Shown piece after piece: positions 47,928 through 58,300 of a stretch of DNA of 64,000 nucleotides. The notes under the pieces were generated by a model, which worked only from the letters and a program-made list of their open reading frames with translations, searched no databases and was not told the DNA's origin. This stretch comes from an uncultured Cyclobacteriaceae bacterium (GTDB taxonomy: Bacteria > Bacteroidota > Bacteroidia > Cytophagales > Cyclobacteriaceae). The stretch covers positions 719,983 to 783,982 of the forward strand of contig CALSPM010000002.1 in assembly GCA_943788235.1 (NCBI GenBank). The letters run 5' to 3'. The translations under genes and the position numbers were made by a program. How positions within the stretch are numbered: position 1 is the stretch's first letter; each line of letters starts with the position of its first letter.

Positions 47928-49163
47928 CTATTCAAACCTTAATGAATCGATGGGGTCAAGTTTTGATGCTTTATGGGCCGGTATATAGCCCGACATAAGT
48001 CCGACAATCATGCTAGTAATCACACCAAAGAGAACCCAAACCCAAGGAATAATGAAGGAATTGGACCCAATAAGCTTAGCAATCAAATTACCAATCCCTA
48101 TACCCATAATAATCCCCCCAAGGCCTCCCATTTGACAAATAACCAAGGCTTCAATCAAGAATTGTTGCCTGATTTTATTCGGTGTGGCTCCCAATGACTT
48201 CCTCAGGCCAATTTCACGTGTTCGCTCAGTCACTGAAACCAACATAATATTCATCAATCCAATGGAAGCACCCAATAAAGTAATAAATCCTATGGTAAAG
48301 CCTCCCAATTTTAAGTATCCGGATATTTCATCTAACCTTTCAGCAATAGATTGATTGGCTTTAATTTCAAATGAATTTTCATCAATAGGTCGATCTCCTC
48401 GGATGGAACGCATCAGTCCGGTAGCCAATCCTATCGATTCATCTGCTTCATAAAAGTCATCGATGGCTACGGTAGCTAGAAAACGTAAATTTCGCTCAGA
48501 GCCAATGACTCGGGCAGCATTCAAGGGGACAATCACGCGCCGATCAAAATTACCTCTACTTGAAGCCGCTCCTTTAGATTTCAATGTCCCAATCACCCGA
48601 CAGCTGGCCCCGAAAAAATTAATCTTTTTACCAATAGCACTTTCATTGTCATCGAATAAAAGTGTTTTTATCTCGCTGGTGATAATCGCCACAAGGCTAC
48701 CACTTTGTATTTCATTGGAAGAAAAATTCCTGCCTTCACTAAGATCGTATCCATCAATGGCTAAAAAATATTCGTCCGTTCCTCGAATCATTACGTTAGG
48801 ATTAGAAACCTTAGAACCTCGTTTGACCTCAGCATTTCCTGAAAGCACACTACTCAAGCTTACCATCCCTGATTTTTCAAACTTATTTTTAAACTTTTGT
48901 AGTTCTTCAAATTTGATTTTAGTGAAATTTTTTGACTTTTTTCCTCCGGAAGAACCCTTTACTCTTTTGTTGCTGATCGTATAAGTTTTGGAGCCTAAAT
49001 TAGAAAAGCTATCCTCCACCGATCCTTTTATTGCATCAATCGCCGTGAGAATGCCTACCAAAGAAGTAATCCCGATGGCGATAATAGAAGCCGTTAAAAT
49101 CGTACGTAGTTTATTTGCTTTGATCGCGTTAAGACCCTCTCCTATATTTTCTAAAATATTCAT
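47928..49163 (-). CDS. ABC transporter permease, MacB/FtsX type
   Basis: 411 residues. One N-terminal helix (LTASIIAIGITSLVGILTA) precedes a ~220-residue periplasmic MacB-PCD domain (NPNVMIRGTDEYFLAIDGYD; SLVAIITSEIKTLL; IGKKINFFGASCRVIGTL), then three C-terminal helices of the FtsX domain (GFITLLGASIGLMNIMLV; SVTERTREIGLRKSLGATP). Its ATPase is not adjacent in the window. It probably exports a lipoprotein, peptide or antibiotic. The frame is intact. Confidence 0.88.
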   Translation of the reverse strand: MNILENIGEGLNAIKANKLRTILTASIIAIGITSLVGILTAIDAIKGSVEDSFSNLGSKTYTISNKRVKGSSGGKKSKNFTKIKFEELQKFKNKFEKSGMVSLSSVLSGNAEVKRGSKVSNPNVMIRGTDEYFLAIDGYDLSEGRNFSSNEIQSGSLVAIITSEIKTLLFDDNESAIGKKINFFGASCRVIGTLKSKGAASSRGNFDRRVIVPLNAARVIGSERNLRFLATVAIDDFYEADESIGLATGLMRSIRGDRPIDENSFEIKANQSIAERLDEISGYLKLGGFTIGFITLLGASIGLMNIMLVSVTERTREIGLRKSLGATPNKIRQQFLIEALVICQMGGLGGIIMGIGIGNLIAKLIGSNSFIIPWVWVLFGVITSMIVGLMSGYIPAHKASKLDPIDSLRFE

Positions 49164-49262
49164 TATATTAAAATCAAACAGATATCATGTGCTAAATTTG
49201 ATTACTACATTTTTAGTATACGCAATATGGACACTCGCGTTTAGAATATTGATAAAACTCTT

Positions 49263-49718
49263 ATGAAAAATCTATTTTTGCCCTTTTTGATAGGGATTTT
49301 CTTGAGCTTAAATGTGAAAGGCGCTTATCTCTTAATGCCCATGGATGCCTCACAGACGAACCACCTCAAAGCTTATGGTATCACTTATTGGGCTCTCACC
49401 AAAGAATTGCCCGTTGATTGGCTCTTAAACTACCGCGGAGGCAGTTTTTTAGTTCCTCACAGCACACTCATACAAAATGAATGTCTGATAAGAAATGTAA
49501 GTTTTGAAGTTATTTCTGATGCACAAGTAAATCAATTATTTGAAGAAATCGCTTCGCCCTCTTCGAATATGGATGTGATGAAGCTTGAAAAACATCCCAA
49601 AATTGCGGTCTATTCTCCCAAAAGCAAACAACCCTGGGATGATGCGGTCACGCTGGTTTTATCCTATGCTGAAATTCCCTATGAAATCATTTTTGATGAC
49701 GAAATTATGTATCAATGA
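49263..49718 (+). CDS. Secreted protein of the Bacteroidota family mislabelled asparagine synthetase B, N-terminal frame
   Basis: 151 codons with a signal peptide (LFLPFLIGIFLSLNVKGA). AYLLMPMDASQTNHLKAYGI and LPVDWLLNYRGGSFLVPHS are highly characteristic of a family common in this phylum. No amidotransferase or synthetase domain is visible, so the database name should not be used. The frame ends at a one-base shift in EIMYQ; the continuation NELIRYDWLHLHHEDFTGQY is in the frame at 49585-50526. Confidence 0.75.
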   Translation: MKNLFLPFLIGIFLSLNVKGAYLLMPMDASQTNHLKAYGITYWALTKELPVDWLLNYRGGSFLVPHSTLIQNECLIRNVSFEVISDAQVNQLFEEIASPSSNMDVMKLEKHPKIAVYSPKSKQPWDDAVTLVLSYAEIPYEIIFDDEIMYQ

Positions 49719-50526
49719 GTTGATAAGATATGATTGGCTACATCTGCATCATGAAGATTTTACAGGTCAATATGGGAGGTTTTATAAAAACTATAAGCAC
49801 ATGCCTTGGTATCAGCAACAACAAACTGAATTTGAAGCAAGTGCTCAAAAACACGGCTATGGAAAAGTTTCATTGTTGAAATTAGCCATCGCCAAACGGA
49901 TAAAGTCTTATGTGGCCAGCGGCGGCTTCTTATTTGCCATGTGCTCAGCAACGGATACGTATGACATTGCCCTTGCCGCTGAAGGATTAGATATTTGTGA
50001 GAAGATGTATGATGGTGATCCTATGGATCCTGCGGCCCAGTCAAAATTAGATTTTGAAAGAACGTTTGCTTTTGAAAACTTTCAATTGGTACGAAATCCT
50101 TACGAATATGAGTTTTCAAATATTGATAATTCACCCCAAAGTAGAGGCTTGAATGAGCAAAATGATTATTTCACCTTGTTTCAATTTTCAGCAAAATGGG
50201 ACCCAATACCTACCATGCTCACTCAAAATCATGAAAAAATTATTCACAGTTTTATGGGGCAGACTACAGGATTTAAAAAAGATTTAATCAAAGGAGATGT
50301 GTTAGTTTTAGGTGAAACTAAGCAATTGGATGAGGCACGCTACATTCATGGGGTGATAGAAAAAGGTTTTTTTACATTTTATGGAGGCCATGATCCAGAA
50401 GATTATCAACATTATGTCAACGAAGAGCCCACTGATTTGAATCTGCATCCTAACTCGGCAGGTTATCGCTTGATCCTAAACAATATTTTATTCCCAGCAG
50501 CCAAGAAAAAGAAACAAAAAACCTGA
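49585..50526 (+). CDS. Same secreted protein, C-terminal frame
   Basis: The authentic part begins at about 49705 (NELIRYDWLHLHHEDFTGQ). It continues through GGFLFAMCSATDTYDIALAA, SNIDNSPQSRGLNEQNDYF, FMGQTTGFKKDLIKGDVLVL and FTFYGGHDPEDYQHYV, which follows the pattern of a class I glutamine-amidotransferase-like fold as used by DUF4159-like proteins, with a Cys in FAMCSA. The intact gene would span 49263-50526, about 420 residues. It is probably an outer-membrane or periplasmic protein with an unassigned role. Confidence 0.75.
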   Translation: MKNIPKLRSILPKANNPGMMRSRWFYPMLKFPMKSFLMTKLCINELIRYDWLHLHHEDFTGQYGRFYKNYKHMPWYQQQQTEFEASAQKHGYGKVSLLKLAIAKRIKSYVASGGFLFAMCSATDTYDIALAAEGLDICEKMYDGDPMDPAAQSKLDFERTFAFENFQLVRNPYEYEFSNIDNSPQSRGLNEQNDYFTLFQFSAKWDPIPTMLTQNHEKIIHSFMGQTTGFKKDLIKGDVLVLGETKQLDEARYIHGVIEKGFFTFYGGHDPEDYQHYVNEEPTDLNLHPNSAGYRLILNNILFPAAKKKKQKT

Positions 50527-50584
50527 GTTTTTTTGGGGATTGTTGCCATGAAAAGATAAAATTATTGCTGGTTATATGAGTAGA

Positions 50585-51178
50585 TTAATGAAATCGATCC
50601 GAACGAATCTCTAAATTTTTCATAATCAGTGCCTCTTCATATAAAAACTCTTGCCATCTAATTTCCACTTGAGCAGGGTCCCAGTAAACTTTGGCCAATT
50701 CAATGAAATTTCTATAATGTCCTGCCTCAGAGATCATCAATTCATGGTAGAAACTCGTTAATTCTGGATCTGTCAAGTGTTGAGACAACAGCTTGAAGCG
50801 CTCTGCACTTCGTGCCTCAATCAATGCGTTCATGAGTAATTTTTCTACCAATTGCTGTTCCCTACTTCCCCCTTTTTTCAGCACAGTCATCAACTCCGAA
50901 ACATAGACATCTTTTCTGGGAAATCCCAGCGCATAGCCCCGTTTGCGTAAAAGCGCTATGACCCGCTCAAAATGTGACCATTCCTCAGCAACGACGGGGC
51001 TTAAACGATCTACTAAAGCCGTTTTTTCAGGATATTGTAGAATCAAAGAAATACAGGAAGAAGCCGCTTTTTGTTCGCAAAAGGCATGATCAACCAAAAT
51101 ATGCTCGATATTTTTTTCCGCTATGTTTACCCATCTCGGGTCCGAAGGCAACGCTAGGCGCAATGTTGTTTTTTCCAT
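50585..51178 (-). CDS. miaE: tRNA-(ms2io6A)-hydroxylase
   Basis: 197 residues (ATG at 51178, or 51181 with one extra Met). A ferritin-like four-helix di-iron protein: ligands in HAFCEQKAASS, EEWSHFERV (E-x-x-H), NALIEARSAERF and ISEAGHYRNF (E-x-x-H). MiaE hydroxylates the modified adenosine at position 37 of tRNAs reading U-initial codons. Expected length. A 16-bp palindrome lies about 30 bp upstream of its start. The frame is intact. Confidence 0.9.
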   Translation of the reverse strand: MEKTTLRLALPSDPRWVNIAEKNIEHILVDHAFCEQKAASSCISLILQYPEKTALVDRLSPVVAEEWSHFERVIALLRKRGYALGFPRKDVYVSELMTVLKKGGSREQQLVEKLLMNALIEARSAERFKLLSQHLTDPELTSFYHELMISEAGHYRNFIELAKVYWDPAQVEIRWQEFLYEEALIMKNLEIRSDRFH

Positions 51179-51210
51179 CAATTAATCAAAGCTTATCTAC
51201 CAAAACGCAA

Positions 51211-51226
51211 GTTATAATATTATAAC
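51211..51226. promoter_or_regulatory. 16-bp perfect palindrome upstream of miaE
   Basis: GTTATAATATTATAAC is exactly self-complementary and lies 30 bp before the miaE start, followed by more TATAATAT-type sequence. It could be an operator or simply AT-rich promoter DNA. Confidence 0.25.
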
Positions 51227-51412
51227 AAAATATAATATGCTTTTTTATTGAAATTTCAATGATTAGTTATATATATATATTTACTGTAATATGATATATT
51301 ATATCAATATTTTCATCCAGTTTTCTACCACTGGTAGATAATCGATAGAAAGATTTTTCAGATATTTTATAACTGTTAAATAAAATTTTGTAACTAAAAA
51401 TAAAGGAAAAAA

Positions 51413-52773
51413 ATGAAGCACGCTGAAAAAGATAAAATAAATATTTCATTCTATTTAAGGGAAGCCTCCACCAAGGAAAATCCAAAAAGAGGAGTTAGCG
51501 TATGCTTGTATATCCTTCAAAGGGAAAAACAAGAAAATTCTCAACTGGATTGTATTGTGAAGACTCAAAAAAAGATTGGGTAAATGGAAATTTCAAGGGG
51601 TCTAAGTACAGAAAAGAGATGGCTAAAATATGGGAAATTGAAGAGGAGATTTTAGGCTATGATCATACCATGTTTAGAAATGTTGATGAGGTAAAGGATC
51701 AATATAATGGACTTGATGTTCAAAAGTATCCCATGACTGTTTTACAGGCTTTTGATTTTGCAATGGAGAAGAAGAAAATTGCTATTAAAACCAAAAAACT
51801 TATACCTCTCATATTGCTATGTGGGAAAGATATCTTTTAGAAAAGCAATTGCCTGATTTTGGAATTCTTAAATCGCATCCAAGAGCATTAAAGACATTAG
51901 ATGTCGATGATTTTAAAGATTGGTGCTATGAATTTACCTATCGTACTAATAGGTCAAAGACTAGCGTACCGAACTATTAAAAGTAGACTTACGACAACCG
52001 CATCGCTACTTAGATTTTTTGATACAAAACATAATGATTTTATACCTAGATATAATTACTAATCCCTTTCAAGGAGTGATTAAGTGAAATAGAATCAGAT
52101 AAGGGTGTAAAGAAAAAAGTGGGAGAAAAAGCAATTGATTGGAAGTGGATAGAAGTCATAGAAAATCATAAGCATTTGGACTTACACCAGGCAAATCGTA
52201 AGGCAGACAAAGTAATACTCTCGAATGCGAAAGATATCGGTTAATAGCATTAATGATGGCTTATTCTGGTTTGACTTTTGTTGATTTTGGTAAGCCAGAT
52301 GTCCTGGAAATAAGTGAAACAATGGATGGACCCGCATTAATTGGTAATAGAAAAAAATCAAAAGTACAATATACAATCCCAGTTACTCCTCAGTTAAGAA
52401 ATGTCATAGACCAATTAAAAGGTAACATGCCCTGGAAACCATTTATTGATGAAATTATGAATTTACTGATGAAAAATTATATAGGAGTTCATATATGAAT
52501 TTTTGGGAATACCTACGTGATTTTTCCAAAGAACTAAACTTTAGAGATGATGAGGGGATTTTTAGAGCACATAGATTTAGACATACTTTCGCTATGAGAA
52601 TGCTGAATCATTATAAAGCCCCACTTTTCGCTGTAGCTAAAATGCTTGGAGATTCGGAGGAAACCGTGAGAAATAATTATGCTGATTACACCGTTTCCAC
52701 AACATTGTCAGCTGCATTTTCAGCCATAAACTCCAAACAATCAGAGGATACTCAATTGAGAAAATTTAATTAA
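51413..52773 (+). pseudogene. Decayed tyrosine recombinase (integrase)
   Basis: Pieces in several frames follow the order of Bacteroidota tyrosine recombinases: KINISFYLREASTKENPKRG, then YPSKGKTRKFSTGLYCED (arm-binding domain), LDVDDFKDWCYEFTYR (core-binding), MMAYSGLTFVDFGK, NRKKSKVQYTIPVTPQLRN, HRFRHTFAMRML (H-x-x-R box) and GDSEETVRNNYADYT (catalytic Tyr). The first catalytic Arg is Thr at GLT. At least five shifts or stops are seen. It probably mobilised the XRE-gene region in the past. Confidence 0.75.
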
Positions 52774-52866
52774 AATAAGTGTAGTAACTTGACTTATTAT
52801 AACAAAGAGTATACATTAACCTACTAAAAAGTAAAATATAATAAAGTAATAGTGCTATAAAATACA

Positions 52867-53640
52867 ATGATGAAAGTTGAAAAATCTATTGACAAAAAGG
52901 CTAGTATTCCATTAAAAAATGATGCTCCCAGTGTCTTAAAAGCGTATGCGAAATACAAGGATCACAAGATTGGAAGGTTGGATAAGAATGGTTATCGTGA
53001 ATTTGATGGTAACATCAGGTTAATTGAAGTAATTAAAGCCTTGGATTCTAAGGAAAGCCTAGTAGCACATGAATTAGGAGTTTCTGTTTCTGTTGTTTCT
53101 GGTATAACCTCACTTGAGAGGACAACCCCTATTAGTCTTGCGTTTATTGGTAAGCTGAGAGATAAAATGCCATTCCTTAACTCTAATTACATTGAATACA
53201 ATTACAAGGTTGGGCATGATAATCCAAAGATGTTTTCTCGTAAGCTAACTGAGGAGGAAACAAATACTTGGAAAAAGAAAGCAAGTAGTGCCACCAAAAT
53301 TTCCACCAGTGTACTCATGCCTGCTTGTGATAGATTTGAGCAAGTCCGTAAATCAGCGATGGAGACTCAAGTAGATTTTGCTAATAAATTAGGAGTTGTT
53401 AGAGCGACTGTGGTAGCCATTGCTGGTCGTAGACAAAATCCTACTCTAAATCAAATCATAGCCTTGAGTGAAAGGTATGGTGTAAGTATCAATTGGATTG
53501 TCACAGGTAAGGGAGAAATGTATGGAGATGGGGATAATGGAAGTTCTGGAACCGCACTAGTCGATGCCAAGAAGAAAATAAGAACGCTAGAGGAAACCGT
53601 AGCAAGACAAAACAAGATTATTGACAAGCTCACTGGATAG
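52867..53640 (+). CDS. XRE-family regulator with two helix-turn-helix regions
   Basis: 257 residues. A first HTH-like segment (LIEVIKALDSKESLVAHELG, then VSVVSGITSLER) lies at residues ~50-95 and a canonical XRE/Cro-CI HTH (FEQVRKSAMETQVDFANKLG, then VVRATVVAIAGRRQNPTLNQ) at ~160-215. It ends INWIVTGKGEMYG, typical of phage-repressor-like proteins, and a short coiled coil. It follows the integrase relic and probably controlled the same mobile element. The AGTGCTATAA motif 6 bp upstream is shared with the GroES-like gene's upstream region. Confidence 0.7.
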   Translation: MMKVEKSIDKKASIPLKNDAPSVLKAYAKYKDHKIGRLDKNGYREFDGNIRLIEVIKALDSKESLVAHELGVSVSVVSGITSLERTTPISLAFIGKLRDKMPFLNSNYIEYNYKVGHDNPKMFSRKLTEEETNTWKKKASSATKISTSVLMPACDRFEQVRKSAMETQVDFANKLGVVRATVVAIAGRRQNPTLNQIIALSERYGVSINWIVTGKGEMYGDGDNGSSGTALVDAKKKIRTLEETVARQNKIIDKLTG

Positions 53641-53880
53641 TTTTTAGGTACATAGTAGATTTTAAAAATAATCTCATGTGAATGGATTTATCTATACAGA
53701 GTGTTAGAAGGACTTATTAGGTAGAGATGAAGAAGGATGTATATAGAATAAAAAAGGTTCTAGTTTCCAATGAAATGGCACTTCTACTGAGAAACTAAAC
53801 AGTATGCTGGAGCTGATATTGAAGAGATTGCGAAGAAGATGAGCGGATGATAGCTCTTGGTCTGCAATCGGTTATTAGGT
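53641..53880. other. Gene-free stretch with a short coding relic
   Basis: A plus-strand frame near 53790-53850 reads TKQYAGADIEEIAKKMSG and a stop, resembling the C-terminus of a small protein. No start or upstream body is seen. Nothing else is supported. Confidence 0.3.
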
Positions 53881-54000
53881 AAATCTCATGACTATAAGCC
53901 TTCGGGGTTATATTGAGTTATCAGCAAGTATGAGTAATGGGAAACCAACCATATACTACAGGGTGGGTAAGTAATACAAAATCAAAATAAGATCTACTCC
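53881..54000. repeat. Duplicated 3' flank of giant protein B
   Basis: AAATCTCATGACTATAAGCC and the following ~100 bases match 15458-15573 with scattered changes. Both copies sit directly after the T9SS sorting domain of a giant protein, so the duplication included the downstream region. Confidence 0.7.
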
Positions 54001-54212
54001 TTAATCAATCTAGTCGAAAAGCGATCACCTCTCCTATTCTCTAGCTTGATAATATAAACTCCCTCACTGAGCGCACTGACATCAATACGATTATCCGTAG
54101 ACCTCATGATTCTTTTACCCGATAGGTTATATATCGTAGCCTCTTTGAATTCTGCCATCTTGATGTTGATGATGCCATCGGTTGGATTGGGGTAGATCAT
54201 TTCTGAGAGCAT
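53994..54212 (-). CDS. Giant protein B, T9SS type A sorting domain
   Basis: 72 codons: SEMIYPNPTDGIINIKM, then ATIYNLSGKRIMRST and LSEGVYIIKLENRRGDRFST, ending RLIKE. This is the standard Por secretion C-terminal signal, which directs export through the type IX system and cell-surface attachment. It is the natural end of giant protein B. Confidence 0.75.
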   Translation of the reverse strand: MLSEMIYPNPTDGIINIKMAEFKEATIYNLSGKRIMRSTDNRIDVSALSEGVYIIKLENRRGDRFSTRLIKE

Positions 54213-54414
54213 CTGCTAGAGAAAGGGGTTCTTCCTCCTCATCGATATCAGTTAAGTTGATGGTGAAAGTTACTGAATCACTGAGTACTCCCATCGGATG
54301 CTTTAATAAGCAAGCTAAATGACTGGTGTCACCTCATAATCTAAAGCGTTACTATTTGCCACTGTTAATTGACCTATAGTATTATCTAAACCAAAAGCTT
54401 GATCACTATTGCCA

Positions 54415-55047
54415 CTAATGATACTGATAAGTCAAAGTGTCTCCATCAGGATCTGTAGCTTCTACGGTACCTAATATCATTCCGTTTGGACTGTTTTCTG
54501 CAAGGCTATAAGTAGCTGCTGTGATTGTAGGAGCTTTATTTGTACTCGTACTGTTCTCATCCACATCAGTTAAGTTAATGGTGACTGTAGCTGAATCACT
54601 CAAGGCTCCATCAGATGCTTGTACCAGCAAACTAAATACCGGTGTAGTTTCATAATCTAGAGCTGAGCTATCCACCACACTCAATACTCCTGTAATCGCA
54701 TCCAAACCAAAAGCTTGACCAGTATTACCACTAAGGATTGTATAACTCAATGTATCTCCATCAGCATCTGAGGCTTCTATTGTTCCGACCACTGTTCCGA
54801 TAGGACTGTTTTCTGCAAGGCTAAAGGTCGCTGCTTCAATTGTAGGAGCTTTATTTGTACTAGTACTGTCCTCATCTACATCAGTTAAATTAACACTGAC
54901 TGTAGCTGAATCGCTCAAGGCTCCATCAGATGCTTTTACAAGTAAACTAAATACCGGTGTGATTTCATAATCTAAAGCTGAGCTATCCACCACACTCAAT
55001 ACTGCCTGTAGCAGCATCCAAACCAAAAGATTGACCAGTATTACCAC
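54415..55047 (-). CDS. Giant protein B, cadherin-like repeats
   Basis: 210 codons, two and a half cadherin-like repeats of about 100 residues (AENSPIGTVVGTIEASDADG, then YTILSGNTGQAFGLDAITGV and ATVSVNLTDVDE). The DADGD and D-V-D-E segments are calcium-binding-like. Frames on both sides are shifted. Confidence 0.6.
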   Translation of the reverse strand: MVILVNLLVWMLLQAVLSVVDSSALDYEITPVFSLLVKASDGALSDSATVSVNLTDVDEDSTSTNKAPTIEAATFSLAENSPIGTVVGTIEASDADGDTLSYTILSGNTGQAFGLDAITGVLSVVDSSALDYETTPVFSLLVQASDGALSDSATVTINLTDVDENSTSTNKAPTITAATYSLAENSPNGMILGTVEATDPDGDTLTYQYH

Positions 55048-55309
55048 TAAGAATTGTATAAGTCAATGTATCTCCATCAGCATCTGAGGCTTCTATTGTT
55101 CCAACAACTCTGCCATTAGGACTATTTTCTGCTAAAGTAAAAGTAGCATCTAATAGCTGCGGAGAATATTCTACATTATAGGTCCAATTAAACTGAACCG
55201 CAGCAATGTTTTCATTTCCCGCAACATCTTTGTAGGTACCTGCTGCCACTCCTATTGTTTTAGACCCCCTCTGCTGAAGGAGTAAAGGTAGCTGTATAGA
55301 TAGTATCAT
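54983..55309 (-). CDS. Giant protein B, fragment joining Ig-like and cadherin-like regions
   Basis: 108 codons. The authentic part resumes at GSKTIGVAAGTYKDVAGNEN (the end of the last Ig-like unit) and begins the first cadherin-like repeat (LLDATFTLAENSPNGRVVGT). It is out of frame with both neighbours by one base each. Confidence 0.55.
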   Translation of the reverse strand: MILSIQLPLLLQQRGSKTIGVAAGTYKDVAGNENIAAVQFNWTYNVEYSPQLLDATFTLAENSPNGRVVGTIEASDADGDTLTYTILSGNTGQSFGLDAATGSIECGG

Positions 55310-58300
55310 TTAAGGCTACAAAAGCACTCATAATTCCTCCTGTGACAGTAATATCTTCTATTATAAAATCAGTGATAGCCTCACTAGTAGTAAACGTTAG
55401 TGATAAAGCACTATCATTTGAAGTAAAACCATCAACCCCTTCATCAGCGGTAATACTCATTGTTGGTACGGAATTATCTATTACAATGGCTTTATTTGCT
55501 CCCAAAGATCCACTGGTCCCAGGACTGGCAAGAGTAAGAGTTGCAGCGTTTCCTTCTGCATCCTTAATTGTACCACCGTTTAAGGTCAAGGAACTTGTGG
55601 CTACATAATCTAGATCTGAGGTGGTATGGTCTGAAGCCACGGTATAGTTGAAGGTGAGGGTATTAGTTCCACTTCCAGTGGTGTAGTCCAATCTGGTTTC
55701 GTTAGTACTAGTATTATTGGTACTTCTTTCATAACTAAAGCCACCCAACTTGCCTCCAGACCAGGAAATAAACCTCAGGGATAGGTAAATATTTTCTTCG
55801 ATAAGGTGTACTACGTAATTTTTCCCAACAGCATTTTTTGGTTTGCCAGTTGCAGATCTAAAGGATTTATAATTTAAAGATGCATAATTTGAAATCTCAC
55901 CTTCTGCCCATTCTGTTCCCGATGGGCTAATATTTTTATTAGATGCAGACTCTGATACAGTATTATAAATTTGACCCCCTTCGTTGTTAGCCCTTGTGAT
56001 CCATACTTTATCAGTTATTCGATCTTGATTGGATTCTATTGTTGGATTCGTATTATTCCCTTTGGTAAATATCTTTGAGCTTCCTGTCCATACTGATGCT
56101 TGTCCATCTCCTGCAGTCGTTCCATTTTCCTTAGTCTTTAAACTGAGCTGTGGAGTACCTGTAACATTTACTAGCTCACTAAATTCTACAGTAATGGGGA
56201 TGACATTCCCCACTTTATAGAATCCATTAGAAGCAGTTGAGCTAACATCTGCCACTATAGCAACGGTACTTTCTATTACAATTGCTTTATTTGCTCCTAG
56301 AGAATTTGATGCTCCGGGACTAGGAAGAGAAAGTATTGAAATATTTCCTACTTCATCCTTAATTGTACCGCTATTTAATGCTAGAGAATTTGTTGCCATA
56401 TAATCTAAATCTGAGGTAGTATGATCTAAGGACACAGTATAATTGAAGGTGAGGGTATTAGTTCCTGTACCACTACTATAATTAACTACTGCATCACTGT
56501 TTCCAGTTTCAAGAGTAAGCTGTGGAGTACCCGTGACATTTACTATCTCACTAAAAGCTATAGTGATTGGAATGACATCACCCGATGAATAAGTTCCATT
56601 AGATATAGTTGAGGTGACGCCCGTCACTGTAGGTGCTGTGCCATCTACTAGAATATCTTTATTGGCACTCAGGGAATTTGATGCCCCAGGACTAGCCAAA
56701 GTTAATGTTGCAGCATTAAGAGCAGCGTCTTTAATAGTACCACTGTTTAATGCTAATGAACTAGTGGCTACATAATCTAAATCTGAAGTCGTGTGATCTG
56801 AGGCGACGGTATAGTTAAAGGTGAGGGTATTAGTTCCCGTACCGCTGCTGTAATTGACTACAGCATCGCTACTTCCTGTTTCTAAAGTTAATTGTGGAGT
56901 ACCTGTGACATTGACCACTTCACTAAATTCTACCGTGATCGCTATTAGATCTCCTTGCTTGTAAGAATCATTTGCTGCTGTGGAGGTGACTGCTGTGACA
57001 GTCGGAACGGTAGTATCAATAATCAATGCTTTATTTGCTCCTAAAGAGTTAGTCGTTCCTGGACTCGCCAAGGTTAATGTTGCATCGTTAAGAGCAGCGT
57101 CTTTAATAGTGCCACTGTTTAATGCTAATGAACTAGTCGCTAAATAATCTAAATCTGCACTGCTATGACTTGAGGCAACCGTATAATTAAAGGTCAAAGT
57201 ATTACTACCTGAGCCACTGCTATAGTCAACTACAGCATCGCTGCTTCCTGTTTCTAAAGTTAATTGTGGAGTACCTGTGACATTCACTACTTCGCTAAAT
57301 TCTATATTGACTGCAATTACATCTCCTTGCTTATAAGAACCATTACTCGTAGTTGAGGTGACGCCCGTGATAGTGGGTTTGGTACCATCAACCACAATTG
57401 TTTTATTAGCTCCTAGGGAGTTTGTAGCTCCTGGACTGGCCAAAGTCAAGCTAGCTGAATTTAAAGCAGCATCTTTTATGGTACTAACGTTATTGGGAAT
57501 AATAGCAAGACCTGATGCCTTATCAGCTAAGTAAGTATAATTACCTTCAACAGTTGTTGCATTTGCTTCCCCTGTAGTACTTTTATATATTGGGTTTCCT
57601 GGATTTGTTGGATCTGAAATATCAATAATAGCAAGACCGGCATCTTTATCCGCTACATATGCATAATTACCTTGAACATAAACGTTTTTTGCCTCTCCGT
57701 TAGTATCTATATATACAGGATTTCCCGGATTTGTTGGATCTGAAATGTCAATAATAGCAAGTCCTGCATCTTTATCTGCTACATAAGCATAATTACCACT
57801 GATAGCAACACCTCTAGCCTCACCATTGGTATCTACGTAAACTGGAGTGCCAGGACTAGCTGGATTTGAAATATCAAAGATTGCAAGACCTGTAGCACGA
57901 TCGGCTACATAAGCATAATTACCACTTACTGTTACTCCAAATGCCATTCCATTCGTGTCATAATAATTAGGAGTTCCGGGACTCGTTGGATCTGAAATGT
58001 TTATAATTACCAAACCTGCATAACTAGCAGCGACATATGCATAATTACCACTAACAGCAACAGCAAGCGCAGTTCCCGAATTTGCATTGGTGGCAGTATA
58101 TGAAGGAGAGCCTGGGTTTGTTGGATCTGAAATATCTATGATTGCCAGACCTGAAAATTGATCAATAACGTAGGCATAGTTACCGCTTACAGCAACACTT
58201 TTAGCCTTATAGCTTGTTGCCTTATATACTGGAGTGCCTGGGTTTGTTGGATCTGAAATATCTATAATGGCAAGACCAGAAGTCCCATCTGCTACATAAG

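Noticed and set aside
49263-50526. Asparagine synthetase B as product name
   Set aside because: No synthetase or N-terminal amidotransferase catalytic domain is visible; the label is a database habit for this secreted family.
51267-51485. 72-codon minus-strand frame upstream of miaE
   Set aside because: Low-complexity Phe/Tyr/Ser-rich translation opposite the integrase start region, with no homologous pattern.
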